From contig JAPWDM010000001.1 of assembly GCA_035578155.1 (NCBI GenBank), positions 77,689,972 through 77,753,971 on the forward strand: a DNA stretch of 64,000 nucleotides, read 5' to 3'. The stretch's first letter is position 1. Every line of letters begins with the position of its first letter. Under the pieces are notes generated by a model, which was not told where the DNA came from, did no database searches, and was given only the letters and a program-made list of their open reading frames with translations. Positions 23,937-38,016 of this stretch are shown here, in pieces. The position numbers and the translations under genes were made by a program. Origin of the DNA: Brachynemurus nebulosus (Eukaryota; Arthropoda; Insecta; Neuroptera; Myrmeleontidae).

Positions 23937-24725
23937 TCAGCATACCCTCGTACTAGACCAAGATACAACTAACTGACACTAGAGTTCGCAGGTGCTGTAC
24001 ATCACAAATCCAATGGTACGTAGTGGTAGGTGCAGATTTAAGGGGAAGTACCTACGTAAAACTGGAAGATCAGGAGCGTCGGAAAACTTTTATTTGAAGG
24101 GCTGGTAAATATTTATTATATAAACAAGTACATATTATATACATATAAATACGTACAGTACGCGTCAAAAAGTGATCGAACACTCTCACCCAGGGGGAGA
24201 GTGTCCACACTTTTGACTGTACCAAATGCCGTGTCAAAAGTGTAGGCACCCCCCGTTAAGGTGTCCGATCACTTTTTGAAGCATACTGTACTTATTTATA
24301 TTTAATATGTATGGTCCATTTCAGTTAAATTTAACCATGCTTCATCATTTAAATAATTTCCGTTTTCTTGTCTTTATCTCTTTCATTATTGCACTTACGT
24401 AAATTTTAAAATTGCAGTTTGTTTTTAGAAAAGAATAGAACATTGATTTGTTTTAAATATAAGAATTATTTAATTTTTTAAGTTTTACTCATGATCAATT
24501 GTATCTGAAATAGGGTATACTTGTTTATATAATAAATAATATTTACCAGCCCCTCGCCTCAAATAAAAGTTTACCGACGCTCCTGATCTTCCGATTTTAC
24601 GTACTTCCACTTAAATTTGCACCGACCACTACGTACCATTGGACTTGTGGTGTACAATACCTGCAAACTTTAGTGTCAGATAGTTGTATTTTGGTCAAGT
24701 ATGAGGGTATGCTGATAAAAATGTA
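23937..24725. mobile_element. Fold-back element with about 215-bp inverted arms
   Basis: Left arm 23937-24150 and right arm 24505-24725 are inverted copies (tatcagcataccctcgtact; aagatcaggagcgtcggaaa). The centre contains the 133-bp Tc1-type MITE and a stretch (24315-24525) that recurs at 46795-46940. No coding sequence. Confidence 0.7.
24156..24288. mobile_element. Tc1/mariner-type MITE, 133 bp, nested in fold-back element
   Basis: Ends CAGTACGCGTCAAAAAGTGA and, reverse-complemented, CAGTATGCTTCAAAAAGTGA, flanked by TA at 24154-24155 and 24289-24290. The internal GTGTCCACAC / GTGTAGGC motifs are partly palindromic. Non-coding. Confidence 0.8.
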
Positions 24726-25380
24726 GGGTAGGGTATGCTGATAATAATTTTTTCTACAATCTTAGTGTAAAGTAGACTTTTGCGCTCTGTGAAGAGAGCG
24801 CAAAATGTGTATTTGCCGAAGACTCTTGTTGCCGAGCAACAAATTACTACTTTGCGCTTTAAAGCGGAAAAGTAATACTTTGTCGCTCGCTCAACGTATA
24901 TTTAATTACAAATGGGGTAGGCGTTGTTTATATTTTCTATGGTAACAAATAAACAGATTCTAAAATTATTAATTATTTTTATCGTAATCAAGTGAAATAT
25001 TAATTTTATTAAATTTCAAAATAATTGCAAAATATCAATCAAAAATGACATTGCACAACATTCTCAATCGAGCGGCAATGCATCATTTTGCGCTCTTAAT
25101 ACACAAATAACTATTACACAAACTAATATACCATATACCATGTTTTGTCAGAAAACTAAATTTAGTTCATGTCGTACAAGTTTGTATTAAATTGAATAAT
25201 TATTTTTCCATTTGCAAATAACTATTTTGCAATATTTCTTAGTGCATCATATGGGGAAGTGAATTATGTACATGTATGACTTTCTAACTCAAAACCGTCA
25301 AAAACCTTATACGAGGTGTAGACAGAAAACGCGCGATATACAATTCACACAAGTAGCAAGCAACGTTTTTTATTTCTATA

Positions 25381-25960
25381 TAACGTAAAAGCCCTTATAC
25401 AGGAACGCGATAATATGTCCGAACAGTTTTGATATTAATGAAGTTATTTCTGAAAGGAACCTCTGATAACAAAAATTATAATTAATAGAATGATTATTTT
25501 TCAATTTAAATTCACCTAGCATTTAATGTTTCCTTACTTAATTAAAAAAATACATATCGTATATACATATTAAACAGTTTTTGTTGAATACAGTAGGTAT
25601 TTTGATCCTTTATTTACGTCTGATACTTAAACCATTCTGTTTCCTACTTTGACGTCTAGATGTCACTCTATGTGTCATATTACTCATATTACACGTCTGT
25701 TTGTATATTGGTTTTCAACTTCTAGTGTCATTAATATTTCTCTGTTTGGATATAGATATCGACATTTTGCAAAAGAAAAACATTAATAAATAAAAAATTT
25801 TGGGTTGTATTTTTTTAAAAACATATTCATTGGATTAAAAAAAACTTTCTTTCATGCTTATTAAGAAAAAAAATGGGTGTTTAATTTATTTGTCAATTTT
25901 TATAAGCCAGTTTAATTACACACCTAAAAATAGTGTTCCGGTATAGGGGCTTTTACGTTA
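25381..25960. mobile_element. GGTAAA-family MITE, copy 1, about 580 bp
   Basis: Ends TAACGTAAAAGCCCTTATAC and, reverse-complemented, TAACGTAAAAGCCCCTATAC, next to TA. The interior, for example gtccgaacagttttgata and gaatgattatttttcaattt, is the same as in the element at 58899-59398. The terminal sequences of the two copies differ from each other although each pair matches internally. Confidence 0.78.
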
Positions 25961-26537
25961 TAAGTAAAAATATTTTATTTTTACGTTTTCTATAGGAAAT
26001 AATCTACCGGTCATTGTTGACATAAATTTGAATTCTTATGAACAACATCCAAAAGACACTGAACACTTAACGAATTATTACCTAACGTAGAATCACTTTT
26101 CAGCATTAAATATTAAGTACCTATATATTTTATAGATACAGTGTTGACAATATTTCAGTTTACACCGGACGTCAAACGTCGCATGAAATGTACAAAAAAT
26201 ATACATAAAATATACGATACTAGTGGCGCCTCTTTGAAAGACGGAATTTAATTGAACTAAATTATACGGAAACTTTTACTTTTCTATCAAATAGACGTCC
26301 AATTTTGCTTCCAAAATTTCGTTGCTAAAAAAACCCAAAGTATTTTAACAAGAATCGGCAAAGAGTATTCGATAGTTGGATATTTAAGTCGTTGTTTACA
26401 CTATCAGTGCGAGGTGTTATATTATTTGAAGAAATTTTATTAAGAATTGTAATTTGACGTCCATATATGGACCTCAAATTATAGCCGGACGTCACATAGA
26501 TAGAAAATGGTCAATTTATGGACGTCACAATGATAGC

Positions 26538-26895
<358 letters not shown>

Positions 26896-27303
26896 TGGCA
26901 TCTATACCAACTTTAAATGCGGCATCTCTCCCTTTTGTTGGGTTAGATGCCGCATGTTGCTATAGCAAGCATAGTGCGGAATTCTAACCTAAAATTTTAT
27001 ACAGTAAAATAAACCTAAATTAATAAAAAATCTAATTTTCCTTAAAATAATTAAATATACATTCTTAAATTTGAATGAAATAAATGCTTAATAAAATATC
27101 TATGTTAAAAAACTTACATTTCAATAATAAAAAGTTGGATAATTTCTAAACTAATGCACTAATCATAAATGTAACTATATACAGCGTAAATTAGCAAACT
27201 ATTTTAACCATATAATCCATTATTAGCGCTACCTATTAATCAGTGAACGAATTATGGCTATTGCGGCATATCTCCCGACGGGGCATCTCTCCCGCATTTA
27301 CCC
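26896..27303. mobile_element. TIR element fragment with GGGTAAATGCGGGAGAGATG end
   Basis: The right end, reverse-complemented, reads GGGTAAATGCGGGAGAGATG beside TA (27304-27305), and a related inverted motif gcggcatctctccc lies near the left side. The left terminus is incomplete. The GGGTAAA start suggests relation to the 10.7, 25.4 and 58.9-kb elements. Confidence 0.45.
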
Positions 27304-28119
27304 TATTCGTTGTTATTTTTAACCATGTTCCACCAAATGTAAACTTTTGTATTTATAATATGTTAGAGCAGACTCTCAGATGATTATATAATATTTATTT
27401 GGTTGGTGTATCTCCAGTGGTTCATATAAAAAACCACCCTTAAATAATAAATATAGTATTTTACACTTCTGAAAATTAATCAAAAAATATAAAAATAATA
27501 CCAAATATAGAGCTGATTGATATCTATTTTTGGCGTTCGATTCATTCAAATATCTGTCATAGTTTCTGAGAAAAAAGAAAATATCGTTAGGGGTTGTTAC
27601 CCCCATATCTCCATTATAAGTGAGAGCAGAGATCTAAAATCACGGGTATCAGTACTTTTGGCAAACAAGCAATATTTAAAAGGTTAAACTATGTCCAATG
27701 ACGTCAGTGCAATTTTCATATGGTAAGTCTGCTAGACCCTTTGTTCAAATTAGGAAATCGGTATTTCCTGATGTTTAAGTGACAGGAAAGCGTGATCTAA
27801 TTCGTTCGGTAACAGAATAGTTTTGGCTACGACATTTAGTCTAGATTAGTCTTAAATTAATTGATTCGATTATTTCTTTGAAATGATCGTTGAGAGTATT
27901 AAAATTATAATTCAGTTGATAAAATTATTGTATAAATTTGAAATCATCTTCTGTAACCCTGTTTAAATATAATGAATATGATTTCAAGTAAGTATTAATT
28001 ATTTCGTTATGTGTGCGTTATATTTCGTTATTAATGTGTTTCGTTATATTTTCAAAATGTCCTATAATTTGTGCATTAATACGTGTCTGTTTATTTAATC
28101 GATCAATAGCATTTTTTTT

Positions 28120-28620
28120 AGCGAATTTTCAGAATGAAAATTCAGCTATTACAGCAGCTCTTATGGTAAGACCTAAGCCCGGGACTATGGCAGAAATTTG
28201 TTTTGGAGCCTCTAGAACCCGAAAATCTACTTCACTAAAATTTATATATATATAAATATATATATATGTATTTATGTGTGTACACGATAACTCTCGAACA
28301 AAACGTTTAATGCTTATGAAATTTGGTGTGTAGGTTTGAATTCGATTTCGCTCGCCTAAGTTCGTTAGCCAGACACATCCGATGCCACAGACCGGATATT
28401 TTGGGCTTTAAAGTCTTTTTTTGTGTTTTTTGACCAGAATTTATAACTTTTTCAAAAATTTTGTTACACTATCAAAAAAATTGTAAGAAGTTATATTAGC
28501 GAGCTTTTTAAACTTTTCCTCTGTATAAACTGGTTTTCAAGAAAAATCAAAAATAATTTTTATATAGAGTCTCTTTTTATTGTATTATCTCCTTCTGTTG
28601 CATTGGAAAAATCCTATTTT
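28120..28620. repeat. CCGCACGATAACTC family, degraded copy
   Basis: Carries gaaaattcagctattacagc, agcccgggactatggcagaa, a short TA-rich stretch and cacgataactctcgaac, in the same order as 2540-3110. No long TA array is present, showing the family without expansion. The region from 28620 to 29830 holds nothing I can support. Confidence 0.6.
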
Positions 28621-29839
28621 TATTTATTTTGATTATACACGTATTTTAAGGGTATTACTACACTTAGTACTTCTACTACCTATCATATTTCAAATTTCTT
28701 TGGATAAATATTCAGAATAATGCCTTAATAAATTTCTACGGTTATATAAATGTAATATTATTAAATTTAATTAATTAAACTATAATATTTCTTTGATTAA
28801 ATAAAATTTTAAAATTATATTTTTGGTAGTGCACAAATAGCCTTATGCATTTGTAAACATAATATCTCTAGTACAAGTAGATTAGATTTGTTATTTTGTT
28901 TTCGGAAATTTATTTTTGCTTTCAAATTCAAATTGTAGTAGAATTGATTTTTTTTGCCCATTAACTGCACATTATTTTAATCTCTTTATTTAACACATTA
29001 CGTTAAAAAATTATAATAATATTTTTAAAATTATTAATATTTTTAATAATTTAATTATTTAAAAAAATTCTTTAAATATATTTAATAATTTTTTATTTTA
29101 AAAATTCTATTGTGTCAGCGTTTTTAACCAGATAGCACCACAGGTATGTACAATACTGCCAAATTAGCTTGAATTTAAACTAATATTTCAACAATCAGAA
29201 TTTCAAATCAACTCGTCTTTGTGTTGAAATGTTGACATATAGATTCGGTGCTGATATTTGACTGATATTTGAGAAAAATAGGTGATAATTCATGTTAATT
29301 TATATATTACATTTTTAAAATCAAATAGTAATTAATATTTGTCCTATTATTTGTTTTTTGTTTTGTTTTATATAGGTGAAAAATTAAAAACCACATTAAA
29401 AATTACATGAAACCGTGAAGCAAATGTTATTTATATACGAGAAGAATATAGCTAAAATAAAAAAGAAAATATAAATTCTAAACAGGCAATTATTAATAGA
29501 ATTTGTCAACATAATAAGGTAAATACATATCTATTAAAAACTGTGGATTTTGTGATTGAATTTTTTCTAATAATTTGAATGTACATGTTAAAAGGTTATA
29601 TCAACAGCAATACTTTTATGTATTATAAATTCCTATTTAAAACATGGATGGTGAATTTAAAGATATAATAAGAAGAAAAAGAGAACACACAGTAAACTAA
29701 AAACTTGGATTAAGAAGGAAAACATCAACTAAGTACATGCCGGATAAGCCCTTGAATAAAGGTCCAACTTTAGTTTTGTTTCCGTGTCGAATGGTTATTT
29801 TCTTCAGCAAGAGAATTTAAAAAGGTAAAATCGTCGGTA

Positions 29840-30211
29840 CCTAGAAAGAGTGACACAGTTCAAAAAAAAAACAGCTACTTCAATATCTCTATTCAAAAGT
29901 TTTATTATTTACTTCAAAAGTTATCATAGTTTCGGATTTCTAAAATTTTCAAAATTTTTTTGTAGAGAACCCGTTGGTACTCACCTTGTATTCCAACAAT
30001 AAAAATAACAAGTTAATTTTGATAACATTAAAGATTTTGATAAAAAAAATTCGCTACTTTGAAGTAAGGAAAAAACGACAAAACCGCCTTCTAGCGGTTA
30101 ATTTTGGAAGTAGCAATATATCGTTCTGGGACATAAAAATATGCAAATTTTGCTATACATTTACACAATAAACTCGAAAATGTAAATTTTTGAGTTGTCA
30201 CTCTTTCGGTG
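29840..30211. mobile_element. TIR element with GAAAGAGTGACA ends, 372 bp
   Basis: Left CCTAGAAAGAGTGACACAG and right (reverse complement) CACCGAAAGAGTGACAACTC, each next to TA. The palindrome extends outward through gtcgg/ccgtc. The 65-codon frame at 29974 is a by-product. Confidence 0.6.
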
Positions 30212-30289
30212 TACCGTCGAAATGTTTTGTTACGTTTGGAAAATAAATTCCGTTCTAAATTTTTTTTCGTAACCGTTAAAAAATTTAGC

Positions 30290-30475
30290 TCAAAATATTA
30301 AATTCAGTATTGGTAAGGCAAAGATTCTCAGTTGCGCCTCTGGTGGTAAAATTAGAACTAGTGTCAAGTAAAAATACGTATATGTTTAATTGGTGATAAA
30401 AATACACATAATTTGTATAATAGATATTTCACCGGTCTTTTCTCTCACCGGCCCTGTACATAAACGCATCTGTTA
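30290..30475. mobile_element. Fragment of the GACGTAAAGATT MITE family
   Basis: Shares gcctctggtggtaaaattag and aagtaaaaatacgtat with copies at 6393 and 37360. Its ends are degraded. Confidence 0.5.
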
Positions 30476-30479
30476 TTAA

Positions 30480-31029
<550 letters not shown>

Positions 31030-31330
31030 ATTTGATTGTAATAATTGAATATTTTTGTTAATTTCTATAGCATCATCATTGTTCATATTTCCTGTAATCT
31101 TTTTTATCAAGCTCCCCAAGCCATCTATTAATGAGCGCTTCATTAATTTTCTTGGGTATATTATATTACACGACAGTTATTTTCCAATGTTTTGCTTTTA
31201 AAATGTAAAATATTAATTGTTCTGTTTGCAACTGATTTTTGTCTGAGAAGATTTATAGATTCCTTAATGTAGTTCATGTTTTCCTCATATTTGTCTAGGT
31301 CAATTATGTGAAGGAAATGGTCATGATTCC
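31030..31330 (-). pseudogene. env remnant of the gypsy element
   Basis: Downstream of integrase the - strand shows two open pieces. The first ends in a stop near 31165. The second includes SLIDGLGSLIKKITGN, the conserved region of insect errantivirus envelope proteins just after the cleavage site. The rest of env is missing, cut off by the palindromic element. It is non-functional; family placement rests on this motif and on its position after pol. Confidence 0.6.
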
Positions 31331-31333
31331 TGA

Positions 31334-32300
31334 TTACTTGGGCCTGGCTTGGTTCATTATCATTAACCCGGGGTTGTTCATCAGGTCGTTACTATCCCTA
31401 ATCGTAATTCTATTATTATTTTTAACCGTAACCTGTTTAAATTTTGAATGCAACTTATTATTATGTCTATTTTCTGTAAGATACGTTTGTGAATTGGGAT
31501 CATAATTTAGCGGGTTTTTTCTATTACTATTTAACTTTTCTGTTTTCTTGTTTTTGTTTTGTAATGTGTGTTGATGAACTTTGTCGAAAAGTTCTTGCTG
31601 TTTTTCTCTTATATCTTGCGGATTAGGTTTTAATTGTATGTTATATTTACGCCCAAAAAATAATTCAAACGGTGTATGTTTGGTTGTTGAGTGGATTGAA
31701 TTATAGGTAAAAATAGCTTCAAGGAGTTTTTGTTTAGGTCTTTCGAGTGGAGGATAGTCTACTATACGGTATATTTCCAAAAGCGTAGAATGAAACCTCT
31801 CTATTGGTGAATTAGAGTTGAAACTTCTGACAGAAGTAATGTGCAATTGAATGTTATAATTTTCACAGAAAGCTTTAAATCTAGTGGAATCGAATTCTTT
31901 TTCCGAATCAACAATAAGGTTACTTGGTTGTCCGTATGTGACAATGAACTTAGATAGGGCTTCAACTAAGTGTACACTATTACGGGTTTCTAGCATATAC
32001 GCTTGAGCAAATTTGGAAAATTTATCGATTATGGTGAAAATTGGATTTTTCTCAATATAAAAAATGTCACAATGTACAATTTCTAACGGTCTGGCTGGTG
32101 TCTGTGTTAATTCAAATTTCTGTTTAGGAGGTCTACGGTCATATTTATTTTCGTTACATATTTTACAGTGAGAAATTATGTACGAAACTTTAGATTTTGG
32201 AAAATAGTATTCACGTTTCAGTGGAGCGATTGGTTCAACTATTCCTCTGCGTCTACTTGTGTGGTGATAGTTATTTATAATTCGGTCTTGTTCGTCTTCA
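31334..32300 (-). pseudogene. gypsy integrase (3' part of pol)
   Basis: The open part, 31996-31334, contains the core-domain second aspartate (IVDSEKEF) and glutamate (SPIERFH), plus the C-terminal basic region. The first aspartate (VHCDIFYIE) and the Cys pair of the zinc-binding region (HCKICNENKYDRRP) are seen upstream at about 32060-32190, in frame. All three catalytic residues are present, but the upstream linker is broken. Confidence 0.8.
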
Positions 32301-32423
32301 TTTTCTATATCCGTTACGATTTTAGTACACCTAATGAGTTTAAATTGTCGTCCTTGGGAAAGTTTTCAGAATAAATGTTTTGAAATTGATTGGACAAGTT
32401 ATCGTCTTCGTAATCAACAGCTG

Positions 32424-33254
32424 TTAATTTTTAGGAGATAAAAATTCTTTAAAAATAATGATAAATGTGCGTTTGTCGTAATTTGGAAACTGAAAATATT
32501 GTCTACGTTTTGTTTTAAAAAGTACCATTAGTCGTCTATTTGGTTGGTCATTACTTTTTTTAAGTACAATTTGTTCGTTAAAGTCGTTAAGTGGATTTTC
32601 TGAAATTCTAATTAATGAAGTTGCGTCTTCGTTGGCGCTATGTATTGTGTCGTTACTAGTGTGTCTGGTAGTGTGAGTATAAGTATTGCTAGATGTTTCG
32701 TTATTGTTTGCTTCTATTTGTACTCTAGAAAGGGCATCAGCGTTCGTATTTGCACGGCCGGATTTGTAAATGATTGAGTAATCATACTCCTCAAGCTTAA
32801 GGTACCATCTAACGAGTTTGCTGTTTGGCTCCTTTAGAGACATTAGCCAAGTTAACGGTTTATGGTCCGTTATAATTTTGAACTTTCGTCCAAATAAGTA
32901 CCGTCGAAAGCACTTAACCGCCCAAACAAGAGCAAGAAGTTCCTTCTCTATAGTCGAGTAATTTTGTTCAGTTTTCGTTAAAGTCCGACTAGCGTAACAG
33001 ACTAGTTTGTCTTGTCTGATTGGTCCTTGGGACAATACGGCACCTAATGCAATATTGCTCGCATCAGTAGTCAAATTGAAAGACCTAGAAAAGTCTGGAT
33101 ATTCTAAAATTGGTTCGTCCGTCAAGAGTTGTTTACACGTTTCAAAACACTTGATATATTCAGATGTTAATTTTACTGTTTCACCTTTTCTCAAGTACTG
33201 TGTCATGGGCTTTGTGAGTCGAGCAGTCTCTAATGAACTTCCGATAATAGCCAA
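32424..33254 (-). pseudogene. gypsy RNase H region of pol
   Basis: Ty3/gypsy RNase H with catalytic residues in LTTDASNIALGAVLSQG, STIEKELLALVW and IITDHKPLTW, followed by the connecting segment (GRANTNADALSRV). It overlaps the RT piece in a different frame, indicating a frameshift near 33200. It ends in a stop before the integrase region. Confidence 0.82.
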
Positions 33255-34178
33255 GTAATTCCAAAAAGCTTTTTATTTCTTTTTGTGCCCTTGGTATTGT
33301 AAAATTCATTATAGCCTTAATTTTATTAGGATTTGGTCGTACACCCTTGTTAGATACAATATGGCCAAGAAAAGCTACTTCTTTGTGTAAGAATTCGCTT
33401 TTGTCCAACTGCACTTTAAGGTTAGCTCCTTTTATAATGTGCTCTTGCAGGGAAGTTGAATAGACATTAATGTCATCCATATATACAAGACAGACTGACC
33501 CTTGGAGCTCTCGGAGAACATTGTCCATTACCCTTTAAAAGGTAGCTGGAGCATTTTTTAAACCGAATGGCATCCGAACATACTCATAAGGGCCACCGTC
33601 TACAGAAAAAGCTGTCTTCTGAATATCATTTTTATCAACTTCGATTTGGTGAAAACCACTCGCCAAATCAAGTGTCGTAAAATACATGCTTTTCCCTAAT
33701 TTGTCAAGTATTTCCGTTATGTTCGGTAAGGGATATCTATCGTCTATTGTCTTTTCATTCAATTTCCTATAGTGCACTACAAGTCTCGACTTTTGTTTTT
33801 CACTGGCATCTTTAGCTAGGGAGAATAGCTAGGACGAATGATTTTTTGTTTTAATACGTCGCTTATTTGTCGCCTAATCTCGTCTTTGTGGATGTGGGGA
33901 TATCTATATGACTTCGTGTAAATAGGAATATCGTCCTTTGTCGTTATTTTATGTTTTATTTCGTTCGTAAATGTTAAGTCTGTTTCTTCTTTGTAAAAAA
34001 TTTCTTCAAACTGATTACATAATTTAATTATAGCCCTACGTTCTTCATCATTGAGATGATCTACTCTGATTTGTGATGTAATATCGTTTGGTATTTGATT
34101 TGATTGGGATGAGATATTAAAATTATTAAATTCGATAAATCTGTAAGAGGTTGGACTTTAATGGGTTGATTAATAAAG
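33181..34178 (-). pseudogene. gypsy reverse transcriptase, frameshifted
   Basis: Fragments: 33777-33535 ([40 protein letters not shown]) and 33528-33181 (catalytic VYMDDINVYS; FLGHIVSNKGV). An extra A near 33532 creates a stop between palm motifs. Further lesions lie at about 33780-33840. Upstream to 34178 the protease-RT linker is readable up to the insertion point of the 34182-38580 element. Confidence 0.85.
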
Positions 34179-34726
34179 AATGGGCCTATTCGTACCGCAT
34201 CAAGTCAAAGTGTCTTGCTCTTACTTTTAAGAACATTACACTTGTTTTGAAGAACTTTTGTCTTACTTTGGAGATATTTGTATGTTCCTGTCTCACTTTC
34301 CGTGTTCTTGAGAGAAGGGTGAAGGATATGTACGATGTATACCGAACGCTATTACTGACTATAAACTATGTATGCTACAATCATCGTATCATAGAGATGT
34401 ACACGATATGATTTTACTCACAGAGTACTAATTTAAATACAAGAGTAATATTGTACTAGATTTTAGATAAAATGGCTTGTTAATACAATAATACGTGAAA
34501 GTTTTTAAAAAATGTGTTGTTAATTATTTAGAATTTAGCTAATTCACTTGAATGAATTTTTTTAATGAAAATAAGTTGCGTTTTTAATGACAATAGGAAT
34601 ATTCTTATTGGAACGAGAAAAAATTAAAAAATAAAATAACAGAAAATTCTCATATAATTTTTATTTGTATAAATTGAATTATATAATTCATTTTATTTAT
34701 TTATTATACTATTATTATAGACTTTT

Positions 34727-36983
34727 ACGCCAACCTGGCGCTCACTACTCAGTAGGACAGTACTGGGTAACATTCACCTATACCGGCATTATGCAAGGTA
34801 TTAGGCTCTGTGGAAGGGTAATGTGCCAAACCAATCCGTAAAAGTACCGTAGTACATTCACGGACGGGTTTGTCACATCACTCCCTATATTGTTGTTATT
34901 GCTACTTGAAACGAGGTGTTATTCGTCTATTTTGGTGTACACTGGGTCGTACGGCGAGACTTTTGTGGGAGCGTAGATGTTGGCTCAATGACAGAGGGCT
35001 GTGAAAGCCTAGTTCGTTTTCGTGTCCTCAGATGGTAGGTAGGAGTAGGGACAGAGGGAACGGAAAGGACTGTTTGTGTTTGTGTGTGTGTTTGTGTATG
35101 TGTGTGGATGTGTCTTTCTATTTTACGTTTCTTGGTGTAGATGTTTTCTGGTTCATCAAATTGCTCATTAAGATCGGGTGTTCCTGGAACTGCGCGTTTA
35201 GATGGTACAGAGGTTGACGGACCTTGTGTGTTATTGAATTGGGGAGGATTGTGCACCAGAGCGGTAACAGTGACAGTGCGGCAGTTGTTCGATCCCCCCT
35301 CTCCATCAAACGAATCTGGATCTGTATGTGTGTTAAGTGTTTGTCTTTCAGTGTTAGTGTATTGTGTGTTTATGTATGTGTGTTGTGTGTCAGTAGGATG
35401 AGTGTCAGTGTATTGTTCGCTCACTGTAGATGGCTCAGATGGAGTAGAAGCAGGTCTTGTGCTTTCACATATCGCAGTCGGATTCGTATTACTGAGGAAC
35501 TTCCGTACTATACGACACGTGTTTATGATCACTGCCTTTTGCATAGTGACATATGTGTATTTTGGGAGACCCAAGAGGCTCAAACTATTATGTAGTGTGT
35601 GTGGAATGACCCCGGTGGCACTGAGCACTATTGGAACGATGTGGACATGTTCCATTCGCCATTGTTGTTTTATTTCGGCTGCGAGGTCAGTGTATTTATC
35701 CAATTTAACTGCGTGTGTTTTTTGTAAGTTGTGTGTATTTGGAACCGCAATATCGATCAGATAGGTTGTCTTAGTGTTTTTCATTACGAAGGTGATGTCT
35801 GGTCGATTATGATTTATGGTCTTATCTGTAATAATCGACCGATCCCAGTAAAGTCTACAGGAGTCATTCTCCGCTACTACTTTTGGTGTGAGCTTGTAGT
35901 AAGGTGTTTTATCGGTTATAAGGTGGTGCTTAACCGCTAGTTTCTGGTATATGATTTTGCCAACCTGGTCGTGACGGTGTTTGTATTCGGACTGAGCGAG
36001 CTGAGTACAGGCAGCTGTGATGTGTTGGATCTTTTCAGGTTTGGAATGGCATCTCCGGCATGAATCAGATGTTATTGACGAGTCACGAAGTATGTATTTT
36101 GAGTAATTCTTTGTATGAATTACTTGATCTTGTATAGCTAGCATGAATCCTTCAGTCTCCGGGAAAAGACTTCCTTGACTCAACCAGGCGTGCGACGCTG
36201 CTTTGTCGACGTTACTCTGATTAAGATCATGTGGATGTCTCCCATGTAAAGGCTTCCGAATCCATTGCTGAATTTTGTCCTCCTTCGTGACCAAACGGCA
36301 AAAACTATCTGGCATTTCTGTGTGTGAGAGGTTTAATGGTGTGTATGCCTTGTCGGCTTGGATTATTACATTGTGTAAGTGTGATGTGTGTGTTTTGGTG
36401 TAAAAGTATTCTCGCAAGTTATGAACCTGTTTATTATGCGTGTTCCTTATGTCTATAAGACCTCGACCCCCTTCGGCTCTTGGCAGCGTCAATCGTTCTA
36501 TCGCTGCTTTGGGATGATGAATTCTGTATTTGGTCATAAGGACGCGGGTCTTGATCTCGATGTTTGTCAAGTCCGTAGGCGTCCATTTGATTACCCCAAA
36601 TGAGTATGTTAGCACCGGAACTGCGTAGGTGTTAATTGCTTTGATGGTTTTTTTTCCATCAAGGTGGGTGCTCAGTAATCTCCGTACACGCGTTAGTTAT
36701 TGCTGCATCAGGTGTTGTTTTACAGCGCTGTGATCTATACGTTCGTCCTGATTGAATCCGAGATACCGGTACGACTCTCCCTCGTCCATGGGCTGCATAA
36801 CAGACTCTGGTTCGAGTTCGAATGCGACCGCATCTCGTTTTCCTCCAGAACGACATTGTGTTCGACATTTATCGATTCCGAACTCCATACAGAGGTCTCG
36901 CGAAACCTCGTTGGAAAGTCCCAGCAGCTGCTGTAATTGATGTTTAGTAGCTGCATAGATCTTAATATCATCCATGTACATTA
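34727..36983 (-). pseudogene. 5'-truncated LINE ORF: RT end plus restriction-like endonuclease
   Basis: Starts at the catalytic YMDDIKIYAATKHQ of the reverse transcriptase, so the 5' part is missing. One in-frame TAA (36697-36699) interrupts it; then the frame is open from 36696 to 34927. After the thumb region come a CCHC-type finger (CRRCHSKPEKIQHI...C) and RPDITFV...LIDIAVP, the (R/K)PD-x14-D signature of the PD-(D/E)XK endonuclease of R2/R4/Dong-type LINEs. The last ~170 residues are a Thr/Ser/Pro/His-rich tail (HTHTQTHTQTQT), longer than expected after this domain. Downstream to 34727 is a GC-moderate 3' UTR ending in ATT-rich sequence. R4/Dong is the most likely clade. Confidence 0.82.
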
Positions 36984-36985
36984 GC

Positions 36986-36989
36986 TATG

Positions 36990-37025
<36 letters not shown>

Positions 37026-37029
37026 ATTA

Positions 37030-37100
<71 letters not shown>
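36986..37100. repeat. (ATT)n microsatellite
   Basis: ATT array at the 5' truncation point of the LINE on the - strand. Confidence 0.95.
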
Positions 37101-37359
37101 TTTTTTTATTATAATAAGAATTGTACAGAATTTTGATAAGAATTGAATGTAAAATGTTGAACTGGCAAAAATTTTAATAGGTATAAAGAAATTAGCATTA
37201 TGAATAATCCAATTTTGTTCGTCATTGGCCTGGCCTTTATATAAGGTTAAAACTATTCATTAAGAATTTTTTAGTACATCAAACATGTATACGAAGTATC
37301 CCATGATTTAAATACCTAATTAAAGCCGGTTACACACGGTCTGATCTCATCGACCAATA

Positions 37360-37630
37360 TAATAGACATTATTGACGACGTAAAGATTCTCTCTCGTGTC
37401 TCTGGTGGTAAAATTAGGACTAGTATCAAGTTAAAATATACGCATAAATGTTTAATTGGGGATATAAAATCTAGTAATCCGCCCATAATTTGTATAATAG
37501 GTATTCTAATGACAATTACACGTATACAAAAATTTTTATTTGATACAGATTCTAATTTTAAAAAAAAAAAAAAAAAATACAAAAAAAAAAACAAACCTGA
37601 GATGCTTGCGTAATCTTTACGTCGCCAAGA
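37360..37630. mobile_element. MITE with GACGTAAAGATT ends, about 270 bp
   Basis: Left attattgacgacgtaaagat and right (reverse complement) attcttggcgacgtaaagat are inverted repeats. Interior tctctggtggtaaaattag is shared with 6393-6480 and 30290-30475. The poly-A/T interior and the 121-codon frame across it are non-coding. Confidence 0.65.
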
Positions 37631-38016
37631 ATCAGCTACCCACGCGATGATAATATGATAATTTAGTATTTCAATAGTCATGGATGCTGTTCAGCGTTAA
37701 CTTAAACCTAAGTAACTGTGACAAAACCTTGTAACTCGTTAACAATTCCACATAATTCCATATAACGTATACTAGTTGTCAAAATAGTGTACCAGCTGGT
37801 CGTTTCGTCATTATAGGTTATGATCTTGATCGTGTTAATTTAAAATTGTACCAAAATAGTCGTTTATACAACCACCAATCTTAATTTTAAATTCTATTAA
37901 ATAAAAACAAAAATTGGCGCTTGCTTTATGGTTAATCGTAAACAATCTTTTTTTTTTTGTTTTTGTTTTTTTGTTTTTTTTGTTTTTCTTTTTTTTTACG
38001 TTTTTGTATTAATAAA

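Noticed and set aside
35032..36603. Several + strand frames of 60-120 codons
   Set aside because: They lie opposite the LINE endonuclease ORF on the - strand and are its shadows.
36659..36936. Overlapping frames rich in Arg/Ser
   Set aside because: Alternate frames of the LINE RT fragment 36697-36981.
37316..37681. 121-codon - strand frame
   Set aside because: Runs across both ends of a MITE and a poly-A/T tract.
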